A DNA stretch of 64,000 bases, from positions 2,559,501 through 2,623,500 of the forward strand of contig OU612070.1 in the NCBI GenBank assembly GCA_914767715.1, read 5' to 3'. Below are positions 53,455-63,049 of this stretch, one piece after another. Numbering within the stretch: the first letter of the stretch is position 1; each line of letters begins with the position of its first letter. A program made the translations under genes and the position numbers. The notes under the pieces are model-generated. The model did no database searches and was not told the DNA's origin. It saw only the letters and a list, made by a program, of their open reading frames with translations. The DNA is from Membranipora membranacea (lineage: Eukaryota > Bryozoa > Gymnolaemata > Cheilostomatida > Membraniporidae).

Positions 53455-53890
53455 CTGAGAGCCATTCCCTCCCCCTCCTCCCATTCCAGTCCAGTTCCTC
53501 AAAGCTATCTTGCAAAGATAGTTATAACCCAGAGCCATTCCTCCCCCCCCCCCCCATTCCAGTCCAGTTATCCTTCCAGCTATCTTGCACAGGTAGTTAA
53601 AACCCAGAGCCATTCCATCCTACTCATTTATCTTGCCCGATAAATAGGTTAATATTTTGTCCATATCCCTTCCCCCCGCCATAAATCTTGCCAGATAAAT
53701 AAGCCTACTATCTTTGTCCGCATCTCCCCCTCCCCCAAAAGCCAGCCTCAAAGTCAGGTCAATACTATCCCCAGCCCAGATAGAGTCGGCGTACTTGTTA
53801 CCTTCCCCCTCAGATAGAGTCGGCGTACTCGATACATTTCCACTTAGATAGAGTCGACGTACTCGTTTTAGAGAGTGGGCGTACTCAGCA
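53455..53890. repeat. Two tandem repeat blocks inside the palindrome insertion
   Basis: Block 1 (53455-53660) has units beginning GAGCCATTCC and ending TATCTTGC...ATAGTTA...CCCA, about 65-75 bp each, with a C13 run at 53545-53558. Block 2 (53779-53880) has three units beginning AGATAGAGTCGGCGTACT, about 34 bp each. Confidence 0.75.
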
Positions 53891-54136
53891 CAAATAGGCA
53901 ATGTGTGTGGTTGCAGTGGCGGGTAACCCCCTCAATATCCTCTACAATCATTTCAGGAAACATGTTCAAAATAAAAGATTTTTGGTCTGAAATCTTTGGA
54001 AAAGGAGACTGGAATCAAACAAGAAGGAAAATGTATCAGACTGGACATTCAGTGCAATCTAACCCACCCCAACGCAGATGATGGAGCGTTGGGCCTACTC
54101 CAACACCAAAAACTCTTACCCCAACGTCTTTGGGGA

Positions 54137-54800
54137 CTGTCCTTGCAGAGCGGGACAAAAAAATACCGGAGATCAACTGTGTGTTTGCAGACCCCAGTAA
54201 AATGTATCCGCTCCGCCTCTTCGATGGTGTTCCGTCGGCAAGGGTATAGGGTGCGGCAAGAGTACTATGGATCTCAGAACCTGTACCCAATAACTCTCTC
54301 CACTACAAAGATGATGATGGTACATACATCATTTAACAACCTAATGGGTGTTTCTTATCATAAACATAATTATATATGGTTCTTTGTTTCCTTTTCTGAT
54401 AGTACACATTTTAGATATATTTATATTTTCTATAAAATTGCGATGATACCAGAAATTTGATTTAGACACCATAGTATAATGTGAGGTGAACAATTAAGAT
54501 AGTCTGATAGTCTTATTGGCTATCAAATGTGATAATGTATCATCAAAAAACTTCATTATATAAAAGAATCACAAGGTGCTCAAAAACACTGATGATCAGG
54601 TTTTTTTGGCCATCAATTGCTGCAATCTTTTCCACATCTCTTCCTTGTTAAGACATTTATTTGTTGATGATCTTAGCTAGCATTGTGGTGAGTTTCATTA
54701 TAAGAACTTTGTTATGCATATTTTTCCAGACCCTTGTCTTTGCACCAAACTTACTGAGATCAATTAGACAAAGGATAGTGACCAGCTTTGATGAGATAAA
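54137..54800. other. Intergenic, short unidentified open frame on the - strand
   Basis: 54036-54290 (-) contains a 50-residue stretch (STLAAPYTLADGTPSKRRSG, then YILLGSANTQLISG) with codon-like composition but no recognised family. It is possibly a transposon remnant adjoining the palindrome. Nothing else is seen to 54800. Confidence 0.35.
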
Positions 54801-55014
54801 AATTTGCGGGTAGAGGGAAGCGTTTTCATTAGTTTACGCTTCATCGGCTAACATGGTAATGGTGATAGTGTGGTTAAGTTCTACTGTCATCGAGAAGAAT
54901 TCATCCTGCAAAGCTCATATTCTCAGATCTGGAAGGAAGTGCTACGTACTGAGCAGCTACTTAAGTTATAAAACCAGAGCCGGGTGAGCTACAAAGGAAT
55001 GGGACCACAAGAAC

Positions 55015-55071
55015 ATGACTTTTACAACTAAATCAACTAATATCTGTATATGTTTGTTCTCCCACATGAAG
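55015..55071 (+). pseudogene. Gene 3 first exon (signal-peptide paralogue)
   Basis: ATG followed by TTTTACAACTAAATCAACTA; aligns with gene 2 29691-29751, including the donor AAG/GTAAGC. It is four bases shorter, so the reading phase at the donor differs and the hydrophobic core (NICICLFSH) is weaker. Confidence 0.7.
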
Positions 55072-55504
55072 GTAAGCAAGAAATGCAATTGACACTTCAC
55101 TGCAAGTTTTCAGCTTGATTTAGTCTGTTGAGTCCGATACTGGTAGATCAATTTTTGGAAAACCATTCTAAGTTTGTAGCTAACATGTAACTTGAGGTGG
55201 TCTTCAAACTTCTACTCATGTTGATGTTACCTCAAGTTTCGTGTTTGTATGGTGCCATTCACAGTGCTCAAACACTACTCGGGTTTTTGGTAATAGCACT
55301 CCGTTATTAACCACAGGATGAGCTGTAGGCTGATTATTGAATGCAGCATACTGTAATTCAGGGTTCAAATCCAGCCTGCGGCAGTAAGCATCAATTAAAA
55401 TAGGGAGTGAACAACTCATTCGATGCAGTTGGCTTTCAGAGTGAGAGGTTGTGTTTTCACCTTCTCTCTAATCCCTCAATAGGATTATTAAGCCCTACTA
55501 ACAT

Positions 55505-58500
55505 AATGGTGCAGTTATTGCAGCCTTTGTTTATACTGTTGCTACTCATATTCACCCTCATATATCATCCAAGAGGTGTGTCGAGTCTAGTATATGCTGA
55601 CTACAATTCTCTAGTGGATTATAAAAACTCTTTAAATCAAGACATCATCGCTGCTATTTGGAAATCGAACTATAAAAAACTCGTTAAAAATGTAGATCCT
55701 GGATTATTACGATCTAGAAAGCGAGGTAAGCGTGCTGGTGCTCGACTTAAACATAGCCTCGGGAATGGTAAAGTACCACTACCTGCAATAGTGCTCACCA
55801 ACGGTCAATCAATACTTAAAAAACTAGATGAACTCCATGGATTATTATATACTAAACGATTGCAGAACCAATCTCAACTAATACGTATCACTGAATCTTG
55901 GTTAAAACCGGATATCACCAAGGAACATACTGAACTAGATGGATACGATCAATTCCGTAATGACAGGACTCTAGAAGAAAGTGGTAAAGCTCAAGGGGGT
56001 GGCATTTTGGTTTACATCGATAGAAAGTGGTCCACAAACAATCAAATTATCCACAACTACACTGATAAAAACTGTGTATTACTAACTGTCAAATCTCGTC
56101 CACACTGGCTACCTTGTGAGTTCACTTCCATCATATCTGTATCGTGCTATGCCCCATTCACTGGAAATTCTCGACTTAAACAGGACGCAACAAACACTGC
56201 TAAATGCATCACATCACATGTTAATCAACTTGAAAGGAAATACCCTAATTCTTGTATTCTTGTAATGAGAGATTTCAACCAGCTTAAATTTTGACTAAAT
56301 GGATATTATCAAACTGTTACCAAACCGACCAGAGGAACCAAGACACTCGACAAATGCTATACAAGGATCAAGGGTGCCTACAGTCAATTCATCAATTAGC
56401 CCATCTGGGCAGCTCTGACCATTAAATTATGCATCTCGTGCCATCCTATAAACCTTTGTCTAAATTAAAACCTACGTTTACAACTCGCAGAACATTCTCC
56501 GACAGTAATGTCGATAATCTTCAAGCATGCTTAGATACCACACTTTGGGACAATCTCACAGATGCCAATGACAACATCAACCAGCGGACTGAAACGATAA
56601 CTGACTACATTAATTTCTGCACAGACCTATGCATACCACCAAAGGAAGTTAAAAAATATGCCAACAAAAAGCCGTGGATTACAAAGCGCGTTCTGGATAT
56701 GATAGTTGAGAAACATGACGCCCACAAAAATGGAAATAAAAAACTCTACCATAAACTCAAAAAGCAAGTCTCAAAAGAAAATAAAAAAGCCAAAGGAGAA
56801 TATTCCCTAAAAATCCAACAACATTTAGCCAGTGATCCTGCAAACGCTTGGAACGACATTAAAAAAATTAGCGGACTTCCAACCAGCAACTCCAAGTCAC
56901 AACCAGATATTAACTTCCAACCCGAAGAACTCAACAACTTCTTTGCCAGATTTGAGAAACAAGACACACCACAACCTGCTTACAAAAACCCAACTGCTCC
57001 TCCCTGCATAATAGATGAAAAATCAGTTCTGATGCAACTCAAACGCCTCAACTCAAGAAAGGGTGCTGGATAGGCGTGGAACGGATCAGGGTTGGGCAAC
57101 CTCGGATCGGATATCGGATCGGTCTATAAATTCAATCTCGGATCGGATCCGGACCTGGATAACGCGTAAAAACGCTAAATTTACCAGTCACAGCAGCTCT
57201 TCTTTTGCACCATAATATAAAATTAAGGTCATTGAATATTTGGATAAACACCGTCAACAATCTCTTCCCTGAACCATTACCCTAATTCAAATGCGCACAT
57301 ATCAGCTTGGATATAGTTCTTTACAGGAGCAACTTATTACTCAAACAGCGCAAGGATCACGCAAACAAATTATTTGAAAAGATCATTTAATGAGTTCTAA
57401 GATCTATTGACAACGAGAATTTGTGCATAGGCACTCAATTTGCCAGGATCACTCAAACCCCGATGTTAAAAATCACTGAGTTTGAACAAACTCCCTGCTC
57501 CTATGTCCCAACAGGGAGGTATATCCCACCCTCCCTGGTCCCAAACTCTCTGTTGTGATTAGGGATAGGAATTGTCCTCCTACTTTGAAAAAGCAGAAGG
57601 GGATAATTACTTTGTTCATCAACCTAGACATTTTGTTACAAGGAGCATCATTGGACAAAATTTTGTCTTATGTCACAACGATCTGAGTAAAGATGCTTCT
57701 ATCAATTTCAACAGAAAAAACACATCCATCAAATTTAATCAGCAACAATATAGATAGCTATGAAAATGAGATAGGTATTGAATGCCTACTGATCACCACT
57801 GAGTGCATTCAGCCAAACTCAATTATGCTATCTGAACTACAAATTAATGACTATCATACCTCCTCCCTTGTCATTTTCAGTGAGATAAATGATGCTAAGT
57901 AAGTGTTGATTAAAAACGCATCATCTCGAATCAGACGTAACACATATCAGACCGGTTTGTGGTTAGATCCGAGGTCAAATATCCGAAATTCAACTCCAAC
58001 CTCAAGAGGTCGTTCCACCCCTAGTGCTGGACCTGATGGTCTGATACCAAGAGCATTAAAACTCTGTGCTGACCAACTAGCGCCTGTAATTACGGATATA
58101 TACAACTTCTCTCTAGACTCTCAAACAACTCCTAATATATGGAAATCGGCCATCATCAAACCACTGCCAAAAACTGACAAGCCAAATCAACTTAAACACT
58201 TCCGACCAATAGCCCTGACAAGCTGCTTATGTAAAACAATGGAACGTCTGCTGAAAAGCTATATAGTTAAAAACACTCCTCTCGACAATCACCAATTTGC
58301 CTACCGAGCTAAAAGATCAACCCAGGATGCAGTATTATGCCTTATTACCACAATAACTAGTTACATAGACTTTCAAGCTGCCAACTATGCAAGATGCCTA
58401 TTTCTCGACTTCTCGTCTGCATTTAACACCATCAGTGTCAGTAATCTCCTCACAGAACTGCAACATCTAGACTCCAGAGTTACAAACTGGGTGTCGAGTT

Positions 58501-59318
58501 TCCTGACAGGCAGAACACAAAGAACAATAGTAAACAATATTCTCTCAACATCAATCACCACCAACACAGGAACACCCCAGGGTTCTGTCCTCAGTCCTCT
58601 ATTATTCTCAGTGTATACAAATAGGATTAGGTCAGAACAGAGCAATATAACTATTTTAAAATATGCTGATGACACCTGTATTGTTGGTTGCATCTCTGAT
58701 AATAATGACTTGTCTAATTATTTTAATGAGATCAATAGAATCTCTGGTCTATGCAAAGAACTCGACTAATTACTTAATCCTTCTAAAACCCAAGAGATGC
58801 TTTTCTCCACTAAGAGAGATAAACCTGACAGTCCTACTCTCGAATTAAATGGTGTAAAAATAGATTTTTGTGACAATGTTAAATATTTGGGAGTTCTCTT
58901 TGATAACAAATTACGTTTCGAAGATCATGTCAATAATGTTGTATCCGAAGCAAATCAAAGAATGTTTGTCATCAGAACCTTTGATTATTGGAGTACAAAG
59001 CCTTTAGCCTGCATGTTATTTAAAAGTTTTATTGTATCCATTCTAACCTACTGCCTACCTATTTTGTTCACTAGTATTTATTCACGAGACAAGAAAGCTC
59101 TGAGATAGTTGTTTAAGCAAGGCGACAGACTAGGTCTAGTCATATCAAAACGTACAAAGAACCTGGCCCTGCAGATAACAGATGATGACGAACATTTTTT
59201 AAACAATTTTCTTGAGAAACTCCCCTCAGGCAGATATCGCAGCCTTAAATACAGAACTGCCTGGGGTAAAGACTCATTCCTCAGACACTTGATTTTGATA
59301 TTGCAAGATATTTTTTAA
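55505..59318 (+). pseudogene. LINE endonuclease / reverse transcriptase, multiple breaks
   Basis: Endonuclease marks: ITESWLKPDI, YDQFRNDRTLEESGKAQGGG, VKSRPHWLPCEFTSI, VMRDFN (family GDFN, so the Gly is changed), KPTRGTKTLDKCYT and SSDH. RT marks: FRPIALTSCLCKTMERLL, FAYRAKRSTQDAV, LFLDFSSAFNTI, GTPQGSVLSPLLFSVYTN and catalytic LKYADDTCIVG. Breaks: TGA 56292-56294, a frameshift before 56429, the hAT insertion, TAA 58767-58769 and TAG 59106-59108 in one otherwise continuous frame. Confidence 0.82.
57071..58023. mobile_element. hAT-like non-autonomous transposon, 953 bp
   Basis: Ends TAGGCGTGGAACG ... CGTTCCACCCCTA are inverted repeats (12 of 13 match). The exact 8-bp target duplication GTGCTGGA is at 57063-57070 and 58024-58031. 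Subterminal CGGATCGG/CGGATATCGG repeats (57107-57165) have inverted counterparts near 57985 (ATCCGAGG, ATATCCG). No transposase frame. Inserted in the LINE, which sits in the gene 3 relic. Confidence 0.9.
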
Positions 59319-59521
59319 TCCACTAGAAGTCAGACTTTACTTTACTCATTTTGTTTATGTTTCTTTTTGGTATTCCCTACTCATGTAACAGTATAAACAC
59401 TCAATCTCGCAGCATACCTAATGTTTATGACAAAATAAACCAACCATCCAACCTCCATTCGAACCATGATACCATAGTGATTAGTCTTTGCCTCTCTATA
59501 TTAACCTTTCTCTCTTATTAG

Positions 59522-59710
59522 GTGAGCTGCAATGATGTTAATTATGACATCATTGTTAAGGACAGCGATGACCAAAGCAGTAAACTACACCAGTCTCAGT
59601 GTGTTAATCCTGAACCAGGCTGTCTGCTCAACTTATACTCTCAATCCCACAGCTACCAACAACAAAGACTTCTCACCACATAATTCACATAAATGGCTAA
59701 ATCCATCCAG
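59522..59710 (+). pseudogene. Gene 3 FN3 type-II second-half exon, frameshifted
   Basis: Begins SCNDVNYDIIVKDSDDQS after TTATTAG. About 11 bases are missing relative to gene 1 near 59578, so the following VNYTSL...LNQAVCSTYTLNPTATNN is in another frame. Ends at CCATCCAG/GTAGGA. Confidence 0.78.
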
Positions 59711-59951
59711 GTAGGATTGATAAGAAGTACTTATTCGAACGTTATTGAGAAACTTCTTATATAATAATATATAATATTTAATAATATATTCTTCTATAAA
59801 GTTGGCAGGGACAATTTATTGGTTGATACTAAATGTTGCTTTTAGTTTCCGTCACAGTTAGACAAAACTAAAGAATGACATCATTCAGCAATGGCGTTGT
59901 TTTAGGAATATGCACCAACTTGACAGCCTCTATTTGTCAATTTGTTAACAG

Positions 59952-60118
59952 AGGAATGCACATCAAGTAAATCAACAGCGACGATGCCGCCTTCCTCTGG
60001 ACAGATCGCTTTAATTTCCTCATCTACTGCTGGAGCAGTGGTGTTATGTAGTCTTATATCTCTAGTAGCATACCTTTTGTAAGAATATCAAGGCCAGAAT
60101 CAAGAGCTGGCTTCAGGT
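59952..60118 (+). pseudogene. Gene 3 transmembrane exon, truncated by TAA
   Basis: ECTSSKSTATMPPSSGQIAL, then the same hydrophobic segment as gene 1 (SSSTAGAVVLCSLISLVAYL). A one-base loss creates TAA at 60080-60082 where gene 1 has its basic stop-transfer residues. Confidence 0.8.
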
Positions 60119-60440
60119 GGTAAACTTTTTTCTTAATTTCTTTTCATAGCTCATCTGCATTACTGACAAAGGCAACAGAATTTCATCAGAGAGTCTGTAT
60201 GCTGAAAATATGTTATGATATGACAACTCCAATTTTCTCAATATCTACCAAATATTAATCATAGTGTGTCATTTTTCATCAACAGCGAACAAAAACAAAA
60301 GATTCATAATATATAGCATGGCAAAAAGGTCATGTTGAGCCAACTTCAAAACTAAGGATTATTATGGCCTCTAAAAGAAATCAATTCATTTGGTCACTTT
60401 ACTCCTTGTTTACACAGTCTCAAATAATAATGAATTGCAG

Positions 60441-60598
60441 GCCTACCGAGCCAGGTGACATCCAGCTGCAAAGGATCGGTGACACTGTTGTGTATGATGA
60501 CCAGATGAATTCAGACTATGAAGAATGAAGATGTTGATACAGTTTAATACCAGCCAGATGTGAATCAGATTGATAACCACATGTATAGCTTACCTCCG
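60441..60598 (+). pseudogene. Gene 3 cytoplasmic tail exon, broken
   Basis: PTEPGDIQLQRIGDTVVYDD, then QMNSDYEE and TGA at 60526-60528. Later parts (CAGCCAGATGTGAATCAG, ATGTATAGCTTACCTCC) match the gene 1 tail in other frames. Confidence 0.75.
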
Positions 60599-61275
60599 TG
60601 AATAAAAGCTAGAACTTACGGAGTGCACAACTTCTGAAGAACGATACCTAGGGCAATAACTGTATTTGCAATTTTGGTAAACAATGTTTGTCATAGTAGA
60701 TTATTACCAAATTTTCATGAATGTTACAGGAACAGAGCAATCATCGGCAGATCAAAACATGTTGCCTTGCAATAAAGGGGCTCCCTGCACACAATGCTGT
60801 CTTCAATTTCTTGTTACAAGTTTTTACTGCAATTTTTTTTTTCGCTTCATGAGGAAGAATAGATCTGTGCTGTAAATTGAGTATGCCAACTCCAGGTATG
60901 TATGTATGTATCATGAAGCTAGGGTACGTGGCACATATATATATAAATAAATAAATAATAATCGGTGTGATAAAATTTGAATGTAAGAAAAAAAAGGTGG
61001 AACGATAGTGATGGGGCGGGGGGGGGGGCTGGAGGGACACTATTTGAGATGACAATTCTGATTTACTCCCGAAATATCTAGCTTAGAACTGGCACAGCAG
61101 TCAAAAAGTGTGAGTAGGCTTAATCGGTGATCTCGCAAATCTTTCTTGGCCATGCTGACGCTGCTATGAAATTAATTTTTCAATTTCTGTTTATTATATC
61201 AAAAGCTGTAGTTTAATGATAATTATTTGTATATGTTATCATTTGTGATGCTTTTAAAAAAAGACATCTAGAAGC

Positions 61276-61518
61276 TGGTGTGCTGCCTACGGCTGTGGTA
61301 ATAACCCGGCAGGAAATCCTAATTTAAGCTTCCACGTCTTCCCCAGAAATAACGAGGAGAGACTAAAGGTATGGGTTTCAGCCGTTGAACGCAAGAACTG
61401 GACTCCATCCAAATATGCTGTTCTATGTAGCGAACATTTGAAATGAGATACATTTAGAAGGCCTCCTGGTGTGGGTGGGAGAGCTTTGCTTAAAATGGAT
61501 GCTATCCCAACAATTTTC
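61276..61518 (+). pseudogene. THAP-type zinc-finger domain, one in-frame stop
   Basis: WCAAYGCGNNPAGNPNLSFH, VFPRNNEERLKVWVSAVER, WTPSKYAVLCSEHLK, then TGA (61444-61446), FRRPPGVGGRA and DAIPTIF. The C2CH ligands (C-x4-C ... C-x2-H), the invariant Pro and Trp and the closing AVPTIF-like box are all in place. THAP domains bind DNA sequence-specifically. No start codon lies directly upstream; an acceptor-like CTAG precedes at 61270. About 80 codons, the usual THAP length. Confidence 0.8.
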
Positions 61519-61837
61519 CAATCCTTCTCACACTATCTACAAACCCCTAAAAGTGAAGAGATATACGCTGGTCAGAATACACCATGAAACAACCAAACTC
61601 GCAGCAAACACTGACAATAAGCGCTCAGAACTGAGCAGGCTTATTGTGTTCAGTCATATCTAATTTTCAGCAATCGCTGATAGTGATAGTGACTCATTTG
61701 GAAATTTTGCAGCAATCATCGATAGTGGTAGTTTTCTAGTCTTTGACCCGTCCGCAAAATTCAGTATAATCCCACAGTATTTTTTTTTTTTGCTAAGTAG
61801 TGTAAGAAGTGGCTAGCTTACATTGCTTACATTGGAG

Positions 61838-63049
61838 TCCTGTGTACTTGTCTACTGACTGACTCATAGAATGACATGTGACAGCATGGAAAGACATGCT
61901 GACAAGCTGGAAAGACAGCTAAACCTACTACAAGGGGTCCCAGCAATGGGCCATGTAAGGCCAATAACCCTAACACGTACGCTGTGTTTCATAGGGTGGC
62001 AATGGTGGATTGGAATGTGCTGTGGGATGAGTGAACACAACTCCGAGTAGTGAATAGCAGGCTATCTAATTAGCGCCATCGACCCATTCTTTTTTGGGGA
62101 TGGTGAGATGGCGCAATCGGTTAGCGCGCTTGCTATTCACTGCCAGGCGATTAGTGCCGCAGGAGTTGTGGGTTCGAGCCCCACTGGGGGAGCCTTCATT
62201 GTTGATTGTTCCAGCCCCCAGCGCCCTCGGGTGTATACCTCTCCTGTGTACTTGTCTACTGACTGACTCATGGAAAGACATGTGACAGCATGGAAAGACA
62301 TGCTGACAAGCTGGAAAGACAGCTAAACCTACTACAAGGGGTCCCAGCAATGGGCCATGTAAGGCCAATAACCCTAACACGTACGCTGTGTTTCATAGGG
62401 TGGCAATGGTGGATTGGAATGTGCTGTGGGATGAGTGAACACAACTCCGAGTAGTGAATAGCAGGCTATCTAATTAGCGCCATCGACCCATTCTTTTTTG
62501 GGGATGGTGAGATGGCGCAATCGGTTAGCGCGCTTGCTATTCACTGCCAGGCGATTAGTGCCGCAGGAGTTGTGGGTTCGAGCCCCACTGGGGGAGCTTT
62601 CATTGTTGATTGTTCCAGCCCCCAGCGCCCTCGGGTGTATACCTCTCCTGTGTACTTGTCTACTGACTGACTCATGGAAAGACATGTGACAGCATGGAAA
62701 GACATGCTGACAAGCTGGAAAGACAGCTAAACCTACTACAAGGGGTCCCAGCAATGGGCCATGTAAGGCCAATAACCCTAACACGTACGCTGTGTTTCAT
62801 AGGGTGGCAATGGTGGATTGGAATGTGCTGTGGGATGAGTGAACACAACTCCGAGTAGTGAATAGCAGGCTATCTAATTAGCGCCAACGACCCATTCTTT
62901 TTTGGGGATGGTGAGATGGCGCAATCGGTTAGCGCGCTTGCTATTCACTGCCAGGCGATTAGTGCCGCAGGAGTTGTGGGTTCGAGCCCCACTGGGGGAG
63001 CTTTCATTGTTGATTGTTCCAGCCCCCAGCGCCCTCGGGTGTATACCTC
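61838..63049 (+). repeat. Tandem array: three 404-bp units, each with a tRNA-like promoter
   Basis: Units 61838-62241, 62242-62645 and 62646-63049 differ at only a few bases. Each contains box A (TGGCGCAATCGGTTAGCGCG, first at 62109) and box B (GGGTTCGAGCCCC, first at 62170) about 60 bases apart in a class-II-tRNA-like fold with a long variable region, plus unrelated spacer. Open frames of 63-104 codons recur here only because the unit repeats. Confidence 0.92.
62102..62194 (+). mobile_element. tRNA-derived SINE-like head within the 404-bp unit (copies also at 62506-62598 and 62910-63002)
   Basis: GGTGAGATGGCGCAATCGG opens a tRNA-like sequence with box A and box B and an extended middle. The acceptor ends (GGTGAGA / GGGGGAGCC) do not pair well, so it is a tRNA-derived repeat, not a functional tRNA. 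Three near-identical copies. Confidence 0.65.

Larger units (their letters stand above)
51553..54136. repeat. Large imperfect palindrome (arms about 0.5 kb)
   Basis: Left arm 51553-52070. Right arm in two parts, 52697-52985 and 53945-54136, the gap being an apparent insertion of about 960 bp. For example CACAAGATTGATCTGTTGTG at about 51783 has its complement near 52950, and CCAACGCTCCACCATCTGCG at about 51590 its complement near 54075. The spacer is 52071-52696. No protein is recognised. It may be a foldback element or an inverted duplication. Confidence 0.78.
55480..59420 (+). mobile_element. LINE (CR1/L2-like) with endonuclease and RT, disrupted by a hAT-like element
   Basis: Sense-oriented in the gene 3 relic. 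Endonuclease about 55505-56420, RT 56429-59318, split by the 953-bp element 57071-58023 whose 8-bp duplication lies inside the RT entry motif (KGAG/PDG). Removing the insertion restores the frame. The 3' end is near 59340-59420, but its tail and target duplication were not resolved. Confidence 0.82.
55015..60607 (+). pseudogene. Gene 3: relic of an FTP/FN3 receptor gene
   Basis: The recognisable parts keep gene order and strand: leader and first exon (54864-55071, like gene 2), one FN3 second-half exon (59522-59710, like 8430-8637), membrane exon (59952 to about 60118) and tail exon (60441 to about 60598, like gene 1), then AATAAA at 60601. The FTP and remaining FN3 exons are deleted. Each surviving exon has a lesion: a 4-base net loss in the first exon, about 11 bases lost in the FN3 exon, stop TAA 60080-60082 after the membrane segment, and stop and frame breaks in the tail. 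A LINE fills 55.4-59.4 kb. Confidence 0.8.

Noticed and set aside
53356-53643. Glycine- and serine-rich open frames near 53.4-53.6 kb
   Set aside because: They are translations of the C-rich tandem repeat block.
62066-62784. Two 104-codon and two 63-codon near-identical open frames on opposite strands
   Set aside because: They are the same chance frames repeated by the 404-bp tandem unit and cover the tRNA-like region. There is no evidence of coding.
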